Shown piece after piece: positions 22,025 through 32,980 of a stretch of DNA of 35,704 bases. The first letter of the stretch is position 1. The number at the start of each line of letters is the position of its first letter. The stretch is taken from the NCBI RefSeq assembly GCF_000003605.2, contig NW_003133345.1, positions 133,315 through 169,018 of the forward strand. The letters run 5' to 3'. Below the pieces are notes generated by a model, which saw nothing but the letters and a program-made list of their open reading frames with translations, was not told the origin of the DNA and made no database searches. The stretch comes from Saccoglossus kowalevskii (taxonomy: Eukaryota > Hemichordata > Enteropneusta > Harrimaniidae). The translations under genes were made by a program, and so were the position numbers.

Positions 22025-22596
22025 ATACAGTATTTACTCTATTAGTAGCACATGTGTTTTATAAATGGGAATGGCATGATTAGATCAGTATGAGTTTAGT
22101 GTACTTAAACTATGACACAGAAAAAAATATTGTGTGGGAACAAATATAATGTATGTCATTTAATATTATCTTAGTTCAACCAGTAGAAAATGGCTGCCAC
22201 CAGAGATACATATAAAACCTGTGCAAACAACATCAAATCGATCATTTTTCATCATAGCTTTTCACTCTCGTGAGTGTTAAATAAACATATTAATATAAAT
22301 AGAAAATAGAGTTCTTTTAGTTGACTTTTATTTGTGAAACACTTTTGATTTGTATGTCTATGAAAGCAACCATAACTTTTCTATGTTGACAGAAACAGAA
22401 AAATAACTTTTGGACTCACTAATATATGTCTTATTAATTATGACCATAGACACAACTCTACCATATTTGTCCCATTAGAAGTACATACACTTAAGACGTG
22501 GTTAAATTACTTAACATACAGTAAATACCGGTACAATTTTTGCTTGAAGTGCGCTTCTGTTGAAGATGCGCTTCTAATAGAGTAAATACAGTATTA
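22025..22596. mobile_element. Putative TIR element with TACTCTATTAG termini
   Basis: The left end ATACAGTATTTACTCTATTAG then TAGCACATG is inverted at the right end as GCGCTTCTAATAGAGTAAAT then ACAGTATT. The TIR is about 25 bp with few mismatches. Another inverted ACTAATAGAGTGAATA lies at 22618-22633. No transposase frame was seen. Confidence 0.5.
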
Positions 22597-22711
22597 TTTT
22601 ATGTAAATGCATATGCCACTAATAGAGTGAATAAGGTAGCCTCCAATTGAAAGTAACGTTCTCAGCACTTAATTATTCAACAGAACTACTTATGTATGCA
22701 AGAATACCATA

Positions 22712-22841
22712 ATTAAAGTGTGGCGGTCGTCGCGCCGCATCCTGGTCGATGTGGGACTCATAGCGACGTATACAATGTAATATACATTGTTTGTTTACAA
22801 GAAATTAGAACATGCTCTGTGGACGACCACCGACTTTAAAT
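22712..22841. mobile_element. Short GC-rich palindromic element, about 130 bp
   Basis: AATTAAAGTGTGGCGGTCGTC (22711) is mirrored by GACGACCACCGACTTTAAAT at 22822-22841. The core is CpG-containing (CGTCGCGCCGCATC), which is unusual in this AT-rich window. No ORF. Confidence 0.55.
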
Positions 22842-22925
22842 ATTTACAGTTCTGAGTAAAATGACGAGGAAGTCAAAATATAAAATACAAATCATTCAGT
22901 AGAACCACTGGATATTCAAACAAGC

Positions 22926-23329
22926 AAAAATCCCAAACAAAAAAAAAAATTTTCTCAGAAAGATATAATTTTGGGCATACCTTTAAATTCAAACAGAAAT
23001 CACCTCTGCCTTTTAAATTTTTTGATACTTTTTACGAAATTGTATACTATGCGGTGTAAATGGAAACAGGTGCAGCCAAGTATACGGGCATGGAAAAATA
23101 CTTTGATTTAAACCTTTAATATTGAGTATTCCAAGTCTATACAGAAAGATTCTCTACATGGATTCAAAAGTACATGGGACCCACTGTTTGATTCAATGGA
23201 GTAACTCTAAATTGTTTTGTTTTTTCATTTTAATTTTTACGTTGTTATGTTATTTTGTATTTGTACTGTTTTAATATCATATAAAAATAATGATAATTAA
23301 AAAAAAAAAAAAAAAAAAAAATCCCAAAT
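22926..23329 (+). mobile_element. 5'-truncated LINE 3' end with poly-A tail and target-site duplication
   Basis: Seen: an AAAAATCCCAAA direct repeat at 22926-22937 and about 23317-23328 brackets an insert ending in about 24 A (23299-23321). Before the tail are decayed coding segments in shifted frames: KFFDTFYEIVYYAV, then a C-terminal piece ending STWDPLFDSME-stop at about 23200, followed by about 100 bp of UTR. Known: an ORF2 terminus resembling ...W.P....., a poly-A tail and a 7-20 bp duplication are signatures of L1-type target-primed insertion. Frameshifts and a stop show it is dead. Confidence 0.6.
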
Positions 23330-23576
23330 ATGTCTGATGATGGTTAGGTCCTCATTAAATATCATTGTTAATGGTTGCACGGTCAGAGTAATACAGCTGG
23401 AAGCAATAATTAAAATGAGTCATCCTAGTTTTTTATTTTGTATTCTGATGGAAAACTGAGAAACACTATACCTGCAAAATTACGCCACATGCAAATTGGG
23501 AAAACAAAACACGTGTGAATTCTACAGTCAGTACACAAGAATCATAGTTTTATTTCTTGTGTATCATATATACTGA

Positions 23577-23590
23577 ACACCAGAGGGCGC
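23577..23590 (+). promoter_or_regulatory. CTCF-like motif
   Basis: ACACCAGAGGGCGC, followed by TAT, matches the CTCF core in 13 of 14 positions, including the invariant AGAGGGCGC. Confidence 0.4.
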
Positions 23591-23840
23591 TATGTCAAAC
23601 AAAGATTTTTTTCGGTAGACAAATTAATTTTAATTTTTTAATTAAACGTTTTTCATAATAATAATTTTTAAGTCTTTGAAAATAAACAATTGCAGTTCTT
23701 GGTGTTAATATTTTAATAATGATTTGGAAAAACTAAATATTTTCAAACATATGTTCTACTGCATACAGAACTTGATATAGGTAATTCACATCTCAGACAA
23801 TGAAACGTTATAAAAACAACACTGCAAAGGGCATTTTACT

Positions 23841-23854
23841 GTTGCCATGGAAAC
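23841..23854 (+). promoter_or_regulatory. RFX X-box-like palindrome
   Basis: GTTGCCATGGAAAC fits the RFX-family X-box (GTNRCC-AT-RGYAAC type half-sites, one deviation). There is no nearby identified transcription start. Confidence 0.4.
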
Positions 23855-24762
23855 TTGATAATACATGTACTGCATGTGCATCTTTACAAATGTATGTACA
23901 TTGTTTAAATCAGTAATAACAATAAATCTATTAGAATATAATAGATTATATTTATTTTTCTCATGCAGGACACATTTTAATAATTTGTTGCGTAAACAAT
24001 GTCAAGGTTTTCACACATGTACATTGCATAGAACCTATAAAATATGGCAGCATATGGAAACACCTGCATATGCACTACTACCAGTAATAGAATACAAAGT
24101 ACTGTACACCGCTTAATTTTCACTTCTAGAAATTTCACAGCCTTCAATTGTCTTTTGCAAAAATAAAGCAGTGAACAATATGATATATTGTTAAAATTTC
24201 AGTATAGCCAATAGCAATCAGCAGACTAGACCATATATTATAGATATACTGACTTTTAAATATATGACAACCTTAAACCAAAAAATGGAACTGAAAGACT
24301 TGTATGGTTTTTAGATGTGATTGGATATTTAGATTTAGACAAAGATTATTAAATTCTTATTTTATTTATTAAAATATGTCAAATTTTATTATTATTTGCC
24401 GAAAAAAAATAGTGGGCAATGACTTTCTTTGTATATATGGTTGTAACATTAACATACAAATATCAGGGCAAAATGACCAGAAGAGCGTTTGGAATCTGAC
24501 ATCTGCTGTACGTGATTAAGAAAAATTAAAGGGAATCACCACTTGAAAACCATCTGCACATCTGACCATTTCTGACTTAAAACAAACCTTAATTATGCAT
24601 GTGACTGAAATATACATACAAGCAAGACGATAGTTTAAAAAAATTAGATATTATAAAGTATTACTTGTGTTACTGAAAACAGATGAAAGCAAAAGTACTA
24701 TGTAGTCAGCAAATATATAAATTTAATAGAATGTGTACAGAAAGTGTGTACCATTTAGAATA

Positions 24763-24790
24763 AATCAATCAATCAATAAATAAATAAAGA
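24763..24790 (+). repeat. AATC/AATA microsatellite
   Basis: AATAAATCAATCAATCAATAAATAAATAAAG. It might be a LINE 3' tail, but no upstream coding relic was recognised. Confidence 0.75.
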
Positions 24791-26875
24791 TATTGTCACT
24801 TCGGGCCAAATACGCTTTCAATTAAACCAGTCAGACATATACATGTAAAGCATGCATATAAATAACACAGTGAAGAATGTTTTTATCTTGCTACTTATGT
24901 ATGATGAAGAAGAGGAATAACTAGTCTCCTAGCAACACTTTGAAGTAATTGTTGTGAGAAAGACGACTGCTTATGACAGCTAGCAGACGTATTGAATTGT
25001 AGTAAAAAAAAAATCATGAAGAACCACTTGGATCTTTGTGGATATGTTTCATAGTCTCTCTGCATAATAAGCTCAGTTATTTTTTTAGCATTATGGGGAT
25101 ACCTATGATGTAGTGCTAGGATATTTGGTGATTTACATGGTGTGTTGGTTTAATTAATGGGTGGTAGTCATCACGTAGCGCATGTTCGAATTTCATGTTA
25201 ACAAACAATGTATTTTACATGCGTTGTGTACATCGCAAGTCCTATGGCAAACAGGACGCGATGACATTTGACCTTTAACCAAGCGTTTTACCCGGCTGTG
25301 TATTCAATGTTACAAAATAAGATAATTATTTTCTATATTTTTTTTTTTAAACACATTGCATCTGAAAGTCTCCATGGTTAGCCAAAATGAATGAAAAAAA
25401 AAACAGTGTTAGCAGATGATGTGTTAAATTATCCTATAACATGTGCTTTGATTTTTCATGAACATTTTTTTTTTTCAAAATTTTGCCAAAAACTAAAAAA
25501 TACATTTTTTTTAAACTGACACACCAGCAAAATTAGTATTTATTTTCTGTGCTTAAATAAAAAAAGTAAAAAAAAAACATAATTCAGATACGACTTAACT
25601 AGTTGACGATATTGATTGAAGGTTAATGAATGGTGGATTTAATTTTGAAGTGGAAATACGTACTGTAATTGTTCACTTATATGCACAGTGATCTGAAATA
25701 CTTGACAATAATTGCAGGAAAAAATGCATTAATTATTGCATCCTCAGGTTAACAATATTTTAATACAAAGCCCATAAACCCTACCATCAGTCCCACAATG
25801 CATCTTACATCAACTTCCTGTTCTGTAAGACAGAATTAGGACATCACACCAGTTTTACTAAATCATCATCTGTGATGTCATAATTCTTTTGTGAGTCCTT
25901 TTGTTTTTTGCATAAGTCAATAAATAAATTATGGGAGTAGCGGTAAATCTCTATCCATGCATTTAAAATCTTGAAAAAAATATTTATGAATTTTCAATTT
26001 TGCCTTATAGTATATTTTTATATTCCAATTAGACCCTGCACGAAAACAGCAGTGTAAACAAGACTTTCTCTTTAACCTTTGACCTTTTACACAGCTACCT
26101 TAAACAAAATAAATCTGCATTTACATTTACCAAATTTTTTGAAAATTTTGATTCCACCTGCAATCTGTGAGAAATTATGTTTTTTTTGGTTCAAAATTAT
26201 TAAAGAAATTATAGAAAAATATTTTAAAAAAAGTGTGCACAATTTTGCAGAAAGCTCATAGCATAAACATAATTCCATAAACTCACTGCTATAATATTTG
26301 GCAATTTTCTCCCAAAATTTGCGAAATTCACAAAAAATGTACCTCCTCCGAAATTAAAGCAGTTTACAATATGGCACACCGAATGTCATGGAGGTCAATG
26401 GGAGTCAATATAAAACGCTTCAACAATTGCGCTATTATAATCACCACCTTGCGTTTATTGAATTCCAAATTTAATCAAATATTCAATTTATCTGTACATG
26501 TATAAATTAATATATCCATCTCAGTGCGCTGCCCCTACAAAGGTTTACGATAAAATCTATAAAACAACTAATGCAATAAATTCTATTTTGGCATCTAACT
26601 TAATTACATGCCATGATTTATCTTTTTTAGCATTCACTTGTGACATTTTTCATGATTCATTTTCGAGTATATTGTTGTACTATCAACTGTCACTAATTAC
26701 AGCTTATCAATGTATTAAAGTTGTTCACAACTTCGAGGGCTGACATTTTTTAACAATTGAACAATTTGGATTACTTTGTGATCACAGTTTCCTGAAGTTT
26801 TAGATGTGAACTGTATAATACTTCTTTTTTACTGAAGGTTAAATAAAAGCCAGTGTAGTACCTACTTCTTTAATG
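24791..26875. other. AT-rich stretch without recognised genes
   Basis: Homopolymer-rich sequence. A ZNF143-like TCCCACAATGCATC is at 25791-25804. The frames at 26079-26278 overlap on opposite strands and are chance; the one at 26498-26743 has no domain. Confidence 0.55.
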
Positions 26876-27047
26876 TACTGTATTTGTTCAATTAGAAGCG
26901 CATCTTAAGTAGAAGCTCATGTAAACCAACGACATTAGTCTATTGTCTTTGTGTAAACCAACAGTTGCATTTTCATATCCTGGATAATTAACATGCAACT
27001 TACCATATTTGTCTTATCGAGGCGCAAATAAATTAATAAATTATATT

Positions 27048-27231
27048 TACTGTAAAATACATTATTTTTTCTTAAAATTTATTTTCGCTATTTTCCCTGA
27101 AGGGAAGATTCAGTGAAAATAAAATCCATTAAATCTGTATTTATAATCTGTATTTCAACTCATCAAAAATAAACTTCATAATAATCACCCAAATAAAAGT
27201 CTTTTTAGTGAAAATTAAGTATTTTACAGTA
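27048..27231. mobile_element. MITE family B, copy 3
   Basis: The left end is TACTGTAAAATACATTATTT and the right end AAATTAAGTATTTTACAGTA. Internal TTTTCGCTATTTTCCCTGAAG and CAGTGAAAATAAAATCCATT match the other copies. Confidence 0.75.
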
Positions 27232-27265
27232 TTACATGCTGGATCATTTAAATATGATTTATTTT

Positions 27266-27346
27266 GACCTTATTAACCTAAGTATGCATTCCTACTTTAA
27301 AGATGCACCTTATTAACCTAAGTATTCCTAGCTTGAAGATGCCATC
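27266..27346. repeat. Direct duplication, about 40-bp unit x2
   Basis: ACCTTATTAACCTAAGTAT, followed by TCCTA and a GATGC ending, occurs at 27268 and again at 27307, separated by only a few bases. The second copy has a short internal deletion. Confidence 0.75.
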
Positions 27347-27349
27347 TTT

Positions 27350-28735
27350 GGCCATTAACACTGCGTATTAGAACCATCAATATGTATAACTTTCTACTGA
27401 ATAGGGTATATAAAATGTGTCTATGTTTTTTTTTTAATTTTACAAATAATGAATAAATAAGTGTTCCTTGTTTGAATCATGAAAGTTAAATTTCATAGCA
27501 TTTGAAAAAAAAGTGTTTTCAACTCACTTATTTGATACGTAGAACTAGTCATATATTTTACAATAAAAATTGTTTTTAGAATAAATTAAACATTTTGCAT
27601 GAAAAAACGACTGTAAAATTTTATAATCAATTCATCTTCCAATGTATATGTGAAAATGAGTCATGCATTAACAGCACGTAAATTACAAATTCAGGAAAAA
27701 ACAAAAAAATGAAGTAGTCTAGTACATGAAATGCACATTTTTTTTTAATTTCAAGGGTCAACAAATTACATGCTTTGTTACTCAGAGTTGATAATAAACT
27801 CGTAATAGTAATCTGTGTTCTATATAAAGATTATTTTCGGAAGCAATATTCCAACGACTGCTTTATCAGCTAGTACTGTTACATATATCTGACCCCATGT
27901 AGTATTAACAAGCTCTAAGATATAAAACTTAAATTATTAAAATCAATAATCTTTTAGCAAAAGATAAATCTGCGACAAAAGCAGAGAAATAAATTATAAA
28001 GCAAAAGTGGATTCTGATAATTTAAGCACTTTGACGTCAAACCTTCATCGTATTCTGGTTTGGCAAATTAATACGCAAGGTTGACGCTACAAAGGAAAAA
28101 TTGAAATTCTAGTAATGAATAGACTGATTCTGATTAAAGAATCTCACCAGTTAAAGTCGCTTATGAGGATTATGCTTCCAGCAATCTATCATTTCTTATG
28201 TTACCATAGCAACAAGGTTTTAAACTGTTCTTACCATATTACATGCAGATTTTTGTAAGATGTAATTGTATGATAAAAATGTTATTTTTATGTATGTTCA
28301 AAATTAACATTGAATATTGATTTTGAAAAACTATTTTGAATTTTTTTCTTGACTACGTGAAAGTGGACACAAATACACATGCTTGTGAAAGATAAAAAAA
28401 AAAGTTAAAAATAATTTAAAATTAGTAATTAATGGTAAATATATGTTCTTTATATTTTCAGAGATATAGGAAATTGTTCACTTACGATGAATATTGCAAT
28501 ATTTAGAAGGTATTGTTATCATTGATAGACCGTAATTTCATTCTGCAATGTTTGTTATTGTATTTCGCACTAGGGTATGCACACTACCATATAAGGAAAT
28601 AGTAATTCTCTATTAGAAGCAATTGTTTAATATCTTCTTGCACAATCATATATACTCTTTACTAGCTGCCCAGAAATCTTTTATTTGACCCAAGTTCAAC
28701 TCAAGTTACAGTTGATGAAATAGTCATGCACAACT
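27350..28735. other. AT-rich stretch without recognised genes
   Basis: The only notable item is the X-box palindrome at 28200-28213. No exon was seen. Confidence 0.55.
28200..28213 (+). promoter_or_regulatory. RFX X-box-like palindrome
   Basis: GTTACCATAGCAAC is a full match to the X-box consensus half-sites (GTTACC, and GTTGCT reading the other strand). Its context is AT-rich and no promoter is identified. Confidence 0.42.
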
Positions 28736-28738
28736 GTC

Positions 28739-29055
28739 AATAGGTGATTGTCTGTTCAACTGCGAGATCTCGCAAGTTGCGTGAAAGACGTACACTGAAC
28801 ATCAGCCGCAAAAATTGAACTCAAATTTCTTTATATCATAGCTCACATCAAAAGGCTTATCTTTGACAGGTGGAATATTGTGTTTGAATACCCTCACTTC
28901 ATCAAAATTGACCATCATCAAATGCGTACAGCATGTTTGTCGAATTGATGCGATGTTTGTTGCCACTACGATGCTATGACCTTTGTTTGTCCTGTTTTTA
29001 TGTTCGATTTCATGCATAATGCCAGATCACGCAGTGAACGGAAAATGGTCTATTA
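28739..29055 (+). mobile_element. Family D TIR element, copy A
   Basis: The left end AATAGGTGATTGTCTGTTCA then ACTGCGAGATCTCGC is mirrored at the right by GATCACGCAGTGAACGG then AAAATGGTCTATTA. The interior carries GTTTGAATACCCTCACTTC and ATCAAAATTGACCATCATC. A 72-codon minus frame inside is not convincing as a protein. Confidence 0.72.
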
Positions 29056-29354
29056 ATAGATCATTTTTCAATTCACTACAAGATTCAACATCATGTGAAA
29101 TTTGATAAATACAAAAATATTATTGGTGTATTTCCATGCTTAATAATGTGCTTATAATACGCATTTGATTATGGTCAGATTTGATGAAGTAAGGGTATAC
29201 CAATGCCTCCGGAAGTTCAACTTTTCAATATTAAGCTGTACCAAATGAAATTAAAAGTTAAAAATTAATTCATTAAATTTTTGGGGTAGACGTCCAGTCT
29301 GCACTTTTCACGCATTACCCGAGATCTCGCAGTAAATGAAAAATCACCTGTTAA
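29051..29354 (-). mobile_element. Family D TIR element, copy B, inverted and abutting copy A
   Basis: The left end TATTAATAGATCATTTTTCA then ATTCACTACAAGAT is mirrored by GAGATCTCGCAGTAAATG then AAAAATCACCTGTTAA. The interior GGTCAGATTTGATGAAGTAA then GGGTAT is the reverse complement of the copy A interior, so the two copies face opposite ways and share TATTA at the join. Confidence 0.7.
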
Positions 29355-29357
29355 TTT

Positions 29358-30394
29358 GAAAAATGTGAAAAATGAATAACTTTGACAAACCCTGAATATG
29401 AACTCAGAAATATATAAAACCTGTAAGTGCACAGAACGTATCCTTTCAGCAACATTAAGGATATTGATGTCTTAGATTTGAATGCTTTAGTCCTTCCAAA
29501 AAATACAGATATTCCTATTCTATGGTAATGTTTAAAAATTTATCCTTGAAACTTGGTCCTCAAGTGAGTGCATATTATGGATAAGCACTGCAAAAAAAAA
29601 AAAAAGTTTCTAAACAATTTCCAAAATATATGCGCATGTTATTTTATTTTTATTTAAAAAAACATGTGCTTATATTTTGATTTTTCAAGAAAATATTTCA
29701 GATTTTCGTACATGGAATTTTAATTTCTGAAACAATCACTGACCCATTTAACAATTCCAGCTGTACTTTTAGCATGGTGGTTCTCACAAAAATGACAACA
29801 AGTCAATACACGGTTCACTAGTCCACAAAATACCCCTGGTAAGTTCCTAAGCCATGTATTGAATTCACGTAAAAATGAAAGCATGTTATTAATGTACTCT
29901 TTACTGCTCAATATATTGGTTTTCCAAAAGCAAATTTCACAATTGTTTGGCCTTTAAATTTATAGACATGAGGGAATTAAAATTAAATCAATTCTTAGTC
30001 CTGATTCTGCAACTGTCTTGTACTTATACCTGGTTCCATTGTAAGTCAAACTTGAGGAATACACAATTATACACAGATTGTATCTTTAATTTTATCTGCA
30101 CCATTATGGATAGCAATTATTAGAAATTTCTGTTATGTGTAAAAAATTGGTAGAATCATATTGGGAATAAAAAATATAACAATAATAATTATACTTTTAT
30201 TTAGATTTTTCATGAAACTTTTATTTCATTTCTCTAAATTTCAGTTTTAAACCAAAAATAATTGGGAAAAGCTGCAATATGCAACAGAATATTTACTGTT
30301 TTATTACATAATCCTAATATAACATACTGGATACAAGTCTGCATTATTTGAAAATTATTCCATAATTACAGGTGTATACTATGGAAATTAATCT
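29358..30394. other. AT-rich stretch without recognised genes
   Basis: A minus-strand 63-codon frame (29720-29911) starts at TTG, is moderately cysteine-rich (CCHFC) and has no recognisable family or splice context. Confidence 0.5.
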
Positions 30395-30515
30395 CCATTC
30401 ACAGATGGAAATGTCAAATAAAACCCCATTCACAGATGGAAATGTCAAATAAAACCCCATTCACAGATGGAAATGTCAAATAAAACCCCATTCACAGATG
30501 GAAGTGTCAAATTAT
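30395..30515. repeat. 31-bp tandem repeat, four copies
   Basis: CCATTCACAGATGGAAATGT plus CAAATAAAACC repeats at 30395, 30426, 30457 and 30488. The last copy has GAAGTGTC and then diverges. The near-identity suggests a recent, possibly polymorphic minisatellite. Confidence 0.93.
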
Positions 30516-30706
30516 ATTTTACCTAGAAAGCGCAGAAAATTATCCATATCACGATTTTCCTATCAATTCATCTGTTTCCTGTATGACAATAATGCACGTT
30601 GTTTATTAAAAACTCTTCACTTTGAATACTGCAATAAAGGTTTTGCCGAACCAAATGTCTGTCGGAAAAATCAAAGAATTTTAGAATATATGAATTCTTT
30701 TTTTCA

Positions 30707-30900
30707 TACTGTAAAATGACTAATTTTCACTGGCTTTAAATTTGCTAATTTACCATTTCAGGCATATTCAGTAGGATTTAAATTTACAGTTTTATAATTT
30801 AGATAATGTGTTCTATGCTAAATTTTACATATTCACTGGGTTTTAATTTAGGGCATTTTCCAGTCAGCAAAATAAGCAAAATTAAAACACAGTGAATAAT
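30707..30900. mobile_element. MITE family A, copy 2 (interrupted by a LINE tail)
   Basis: It is collinear with 8496-8707 from TACTGTAAAATGACTAATTT to AACACAGTGAATAAT, after which the AAT-type LINE tail begins. The terminal TAACCCCTTTACAGTA is missing here. Confidence 0.78.
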
Positions 30901-31120
30901 AATAATAATAACTTTATTCGTATTTAGGCCTCTGGCCCATGTACACAAATAATAAAAAATCATTACATTTCTGTCATAGGTTTGAAAATAAAATATAAAA
31001 GACTTAAATTACAATTTCTCTTTAATTCTAAATACATGAAACAAAATATAGCAATACTTTCAATATCAGTCGGGTTGTCTGATGCCATTATCTTGTGAAA
31101 ATCATGCAAGATGTTCGCTG
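30898..31120 (-). mobile_element. 5'-truncated LINE 3' end with (ATT)n tail
   Basis: The minus strand reads ACATGGGCCAGAGGCCTAAA then TACGAATAAAG and (TTA)n, a typical LINE 3' terminus. Upstream, a frame HDFHKIMASDNPTDIESIA then IFCFMYLELKRN, closing at the stop at 30963-30965, resembles the C-terminal tail of LINE ORF2 proteins, which often end in a short motif with D/N-rich and LELR-like parts. It is truncated near 31120. Confidence 0.6.
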
Positions 31121-31549
31121 TATGGTCCAGGCTGGAAAAACTCTTTCATTGCCATTTTTATCAAGGAATATGGCATTAACATTACTTCATGATTACTTCA
31201 TGTACAGTACAAATTATTTATTAAACTTGAAAATACTCTTGCTTTTGTCAAATTCCTTGCAATATTTTGACCCTACTACGATGCTATGACCATTGCTTGG
31301 GTTAAAATTCAGAAGTTTGGGGTCAAAATTTGGTCAAAAGTTAAAGATTTGGAATTTAATTAAAAGAATGAATTTTTCTAACAGGTTTTAAATTGTTGGG
31401 AAAATGTTAATGAAAATAACAAATGAAAGAATGACATTTTTGTGTTTGTCAGCATTTAACAGAATGTTATATCAATGTTTGAATTCTCCAATACAACAGT
31501 CAGGTTCTGAGGAAGCCAGCCATCCTAATTACTGCAAGCGGAGAAACAT
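31121..31549. other. AT-rich stretch without recognised genes
   Basis: It contains CCTACTACGATGCTATGACC at 31271, a 20-bp match to family D interior sequence. Nothing else was seen. Confidence 0.45.
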
Positions 31550-31722
31550 TTACAGGGTTTAATTTTAATGGATTTGATATTACAGAGGGATATATTAATC
31601 AGATTTTAAACTAACTAGGTTGTGGATTCTATGTTTACAATCTTTATTCACTGGGTATTAATTACAATAGAATAATTAATTATCAGCAAAATAAGCGAAA
31701 ATACAACGTTGAATAATTAAGC
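31550..31722. mobile_element. MITE family A, partial copy 3
   Basis: TTATTCACTGGGTATTAATT and ATCAGCAAAATAAGCGAAAAT followed by GAATAATTAA match the right half of 8496-8707. The left part is decayed. Confidence 0.5.
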
Positions 31723-31734
31723 TATATAACATGC

Positions 31735-31895
31735 ATATATTAAGCATGTATTAAACATATTAAGCATGCATTAAGCATGTATTAAATATATTAAGCATGC
31801 GTTAAGCATGTATTAAGCTTGTATAAGGCATGTATTAAGTATATATTAAGCATGCATTAAGCATGTATTAAGCATGCATTAAGCATGTATTAAGC
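31735..31895. repeat. Tandem array of ATTAAGCATGT/C units
   Basis: About 14 units of an 11-bp ATTAAGCATG(T/C) sequence with variants (AAACATATT, TAAATATATT, AAGCTTGT). The alternation of GCATGT and GCATGC suggests a higher-order period of about 22 bp. Confidence 0.9.
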
Positions 31896-32930
31896 AGATC
31901 AAATTATTTTTTTGGCAAATATAACTGCATATATGTGCTCAAACTGAATCTGATATATAACTGTAAACACAGTTGTCTCATCTAGTTAAGCAATTAGGGT
32001 GAAGTAGAGCAGTCTATGTCATAGCAATTAACGAACTATAATAAGAGGCCAAGATTATGTCATATCCGAAAGAGCCTTTCAATCCTTTCATGCAAATATA
32101 TAAAACGGCTAATTTGTCCACATGTGTCGGCCTTAATCATCTTGGGGATATGAAAATTAAATATGGTTTATGACTTATTTATATTTTTTGATTACTGGGG
32201 TATATCTTTACAAGATTTTGATTGATGTGAAAAAGCAAATAAATAATGAATTATTTCAAAAAAATAATCAAAATCTTGTCAGCAATTTATTATTTTTTTG
32301 TTCTAATTTTACCATGATTTTGATCAATGACCAAATTTAAACCAATTAGGGAATGACCATTAAAAACTTTGGGTGGGTAAATAGTGGACAAAATTGCGCA
32401 AAGTATAATATTTTTACTTTATTCTGTCTTAAGCCAAATTGTTGGCATAAAAAAAAAAAATTGTAATTTTCCATTTAGAATTTTATTTCAGAATATTCTA
32501 AGATGATGATTTGTTGTAAAAAATATACCCCCCACCAAGTTTCAAATGGTCAATCCCTTATACATGAATCTTGCAACTGAGAAAATAACAGTGTTTCCAT
32601 GTGTAATGTATGACAACATGTAGGTCCTTTGTATATCACCAAATATAGGGCACATTATATAGATCTAGGTGAATAATATTTCCCGTCTCATTAAAAACTT
32701 CTAAGATATTTACAAACACACGAAAACATTCAGAGGATAAACGTCAATAAAAATGAAATCTTAGCCTTTACAAAATTCAAGATAAAACATATACTAGTAG
32801 GACTATAAGGATGATTATTATAAGATAATCTTTCTGGCATCATGAAAAATTGTGTGTAATATATATTTGCTTTATTGGAATTGCATCTTTGATAGAAATG
32901 CACACACAAAAATTGCATTTATTGTATGCT
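31896..32930. other. AT-rich stretch without recognised genes
   Basis: No exon or structured repeat was recognised. Confidence 0.55.
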
Positions 32931-32932
32931 TG

Positions 32933-32980
32933 ATTATGATTATTATGATTATTATGATTATTATGATTATTATGATTATT
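32933..32980. repeat. 9-bp ATTATTATG minisatellite
   Basis: (ATTATTATG)n, about five units, directly abutting family B copy 4. Confidence 0.9.

Larger units (their letters stand above)
23330..24760. other. AT-rich stretch; regulatory-type motifs but no recognised gene
   Basis: It includes a CTCF-like site (23577-23590) and an X-box palindrome (23841-23854). A good acceptor TTTTTCTCATGCAG occurs at about 23968 (plus), but no donor or recognisable domain follows. Confidence 0.5.

Noticed and set aside
23865-24116. Plus-strand frame with a good TTTTTCTCATGCAG acceptor inside
   Set aside because: Open for about 49 codons after the acceptor, but no donor, domain or neighbouring exon was found.
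21959-26105. Possible 4.1-kb element with TTAAGGTAGCTG ends (21959 and inverted at 26105)
   Set aside because: Only about 12 bp match, no transposase between them, and other elements intervene; likely coincidence.
28802-29017. 71-residue minus-strand frame inside family D copy A
   Set aside because: The frame is not preserved in copy B or the 13 kb copy, and the element looks non-autonomous.
29720-29911. 63-residue minus-strand frame with CCHFC
   Set aside because: It starts at TTG, is short, and no zinc-finger spacing or splice context supports it.
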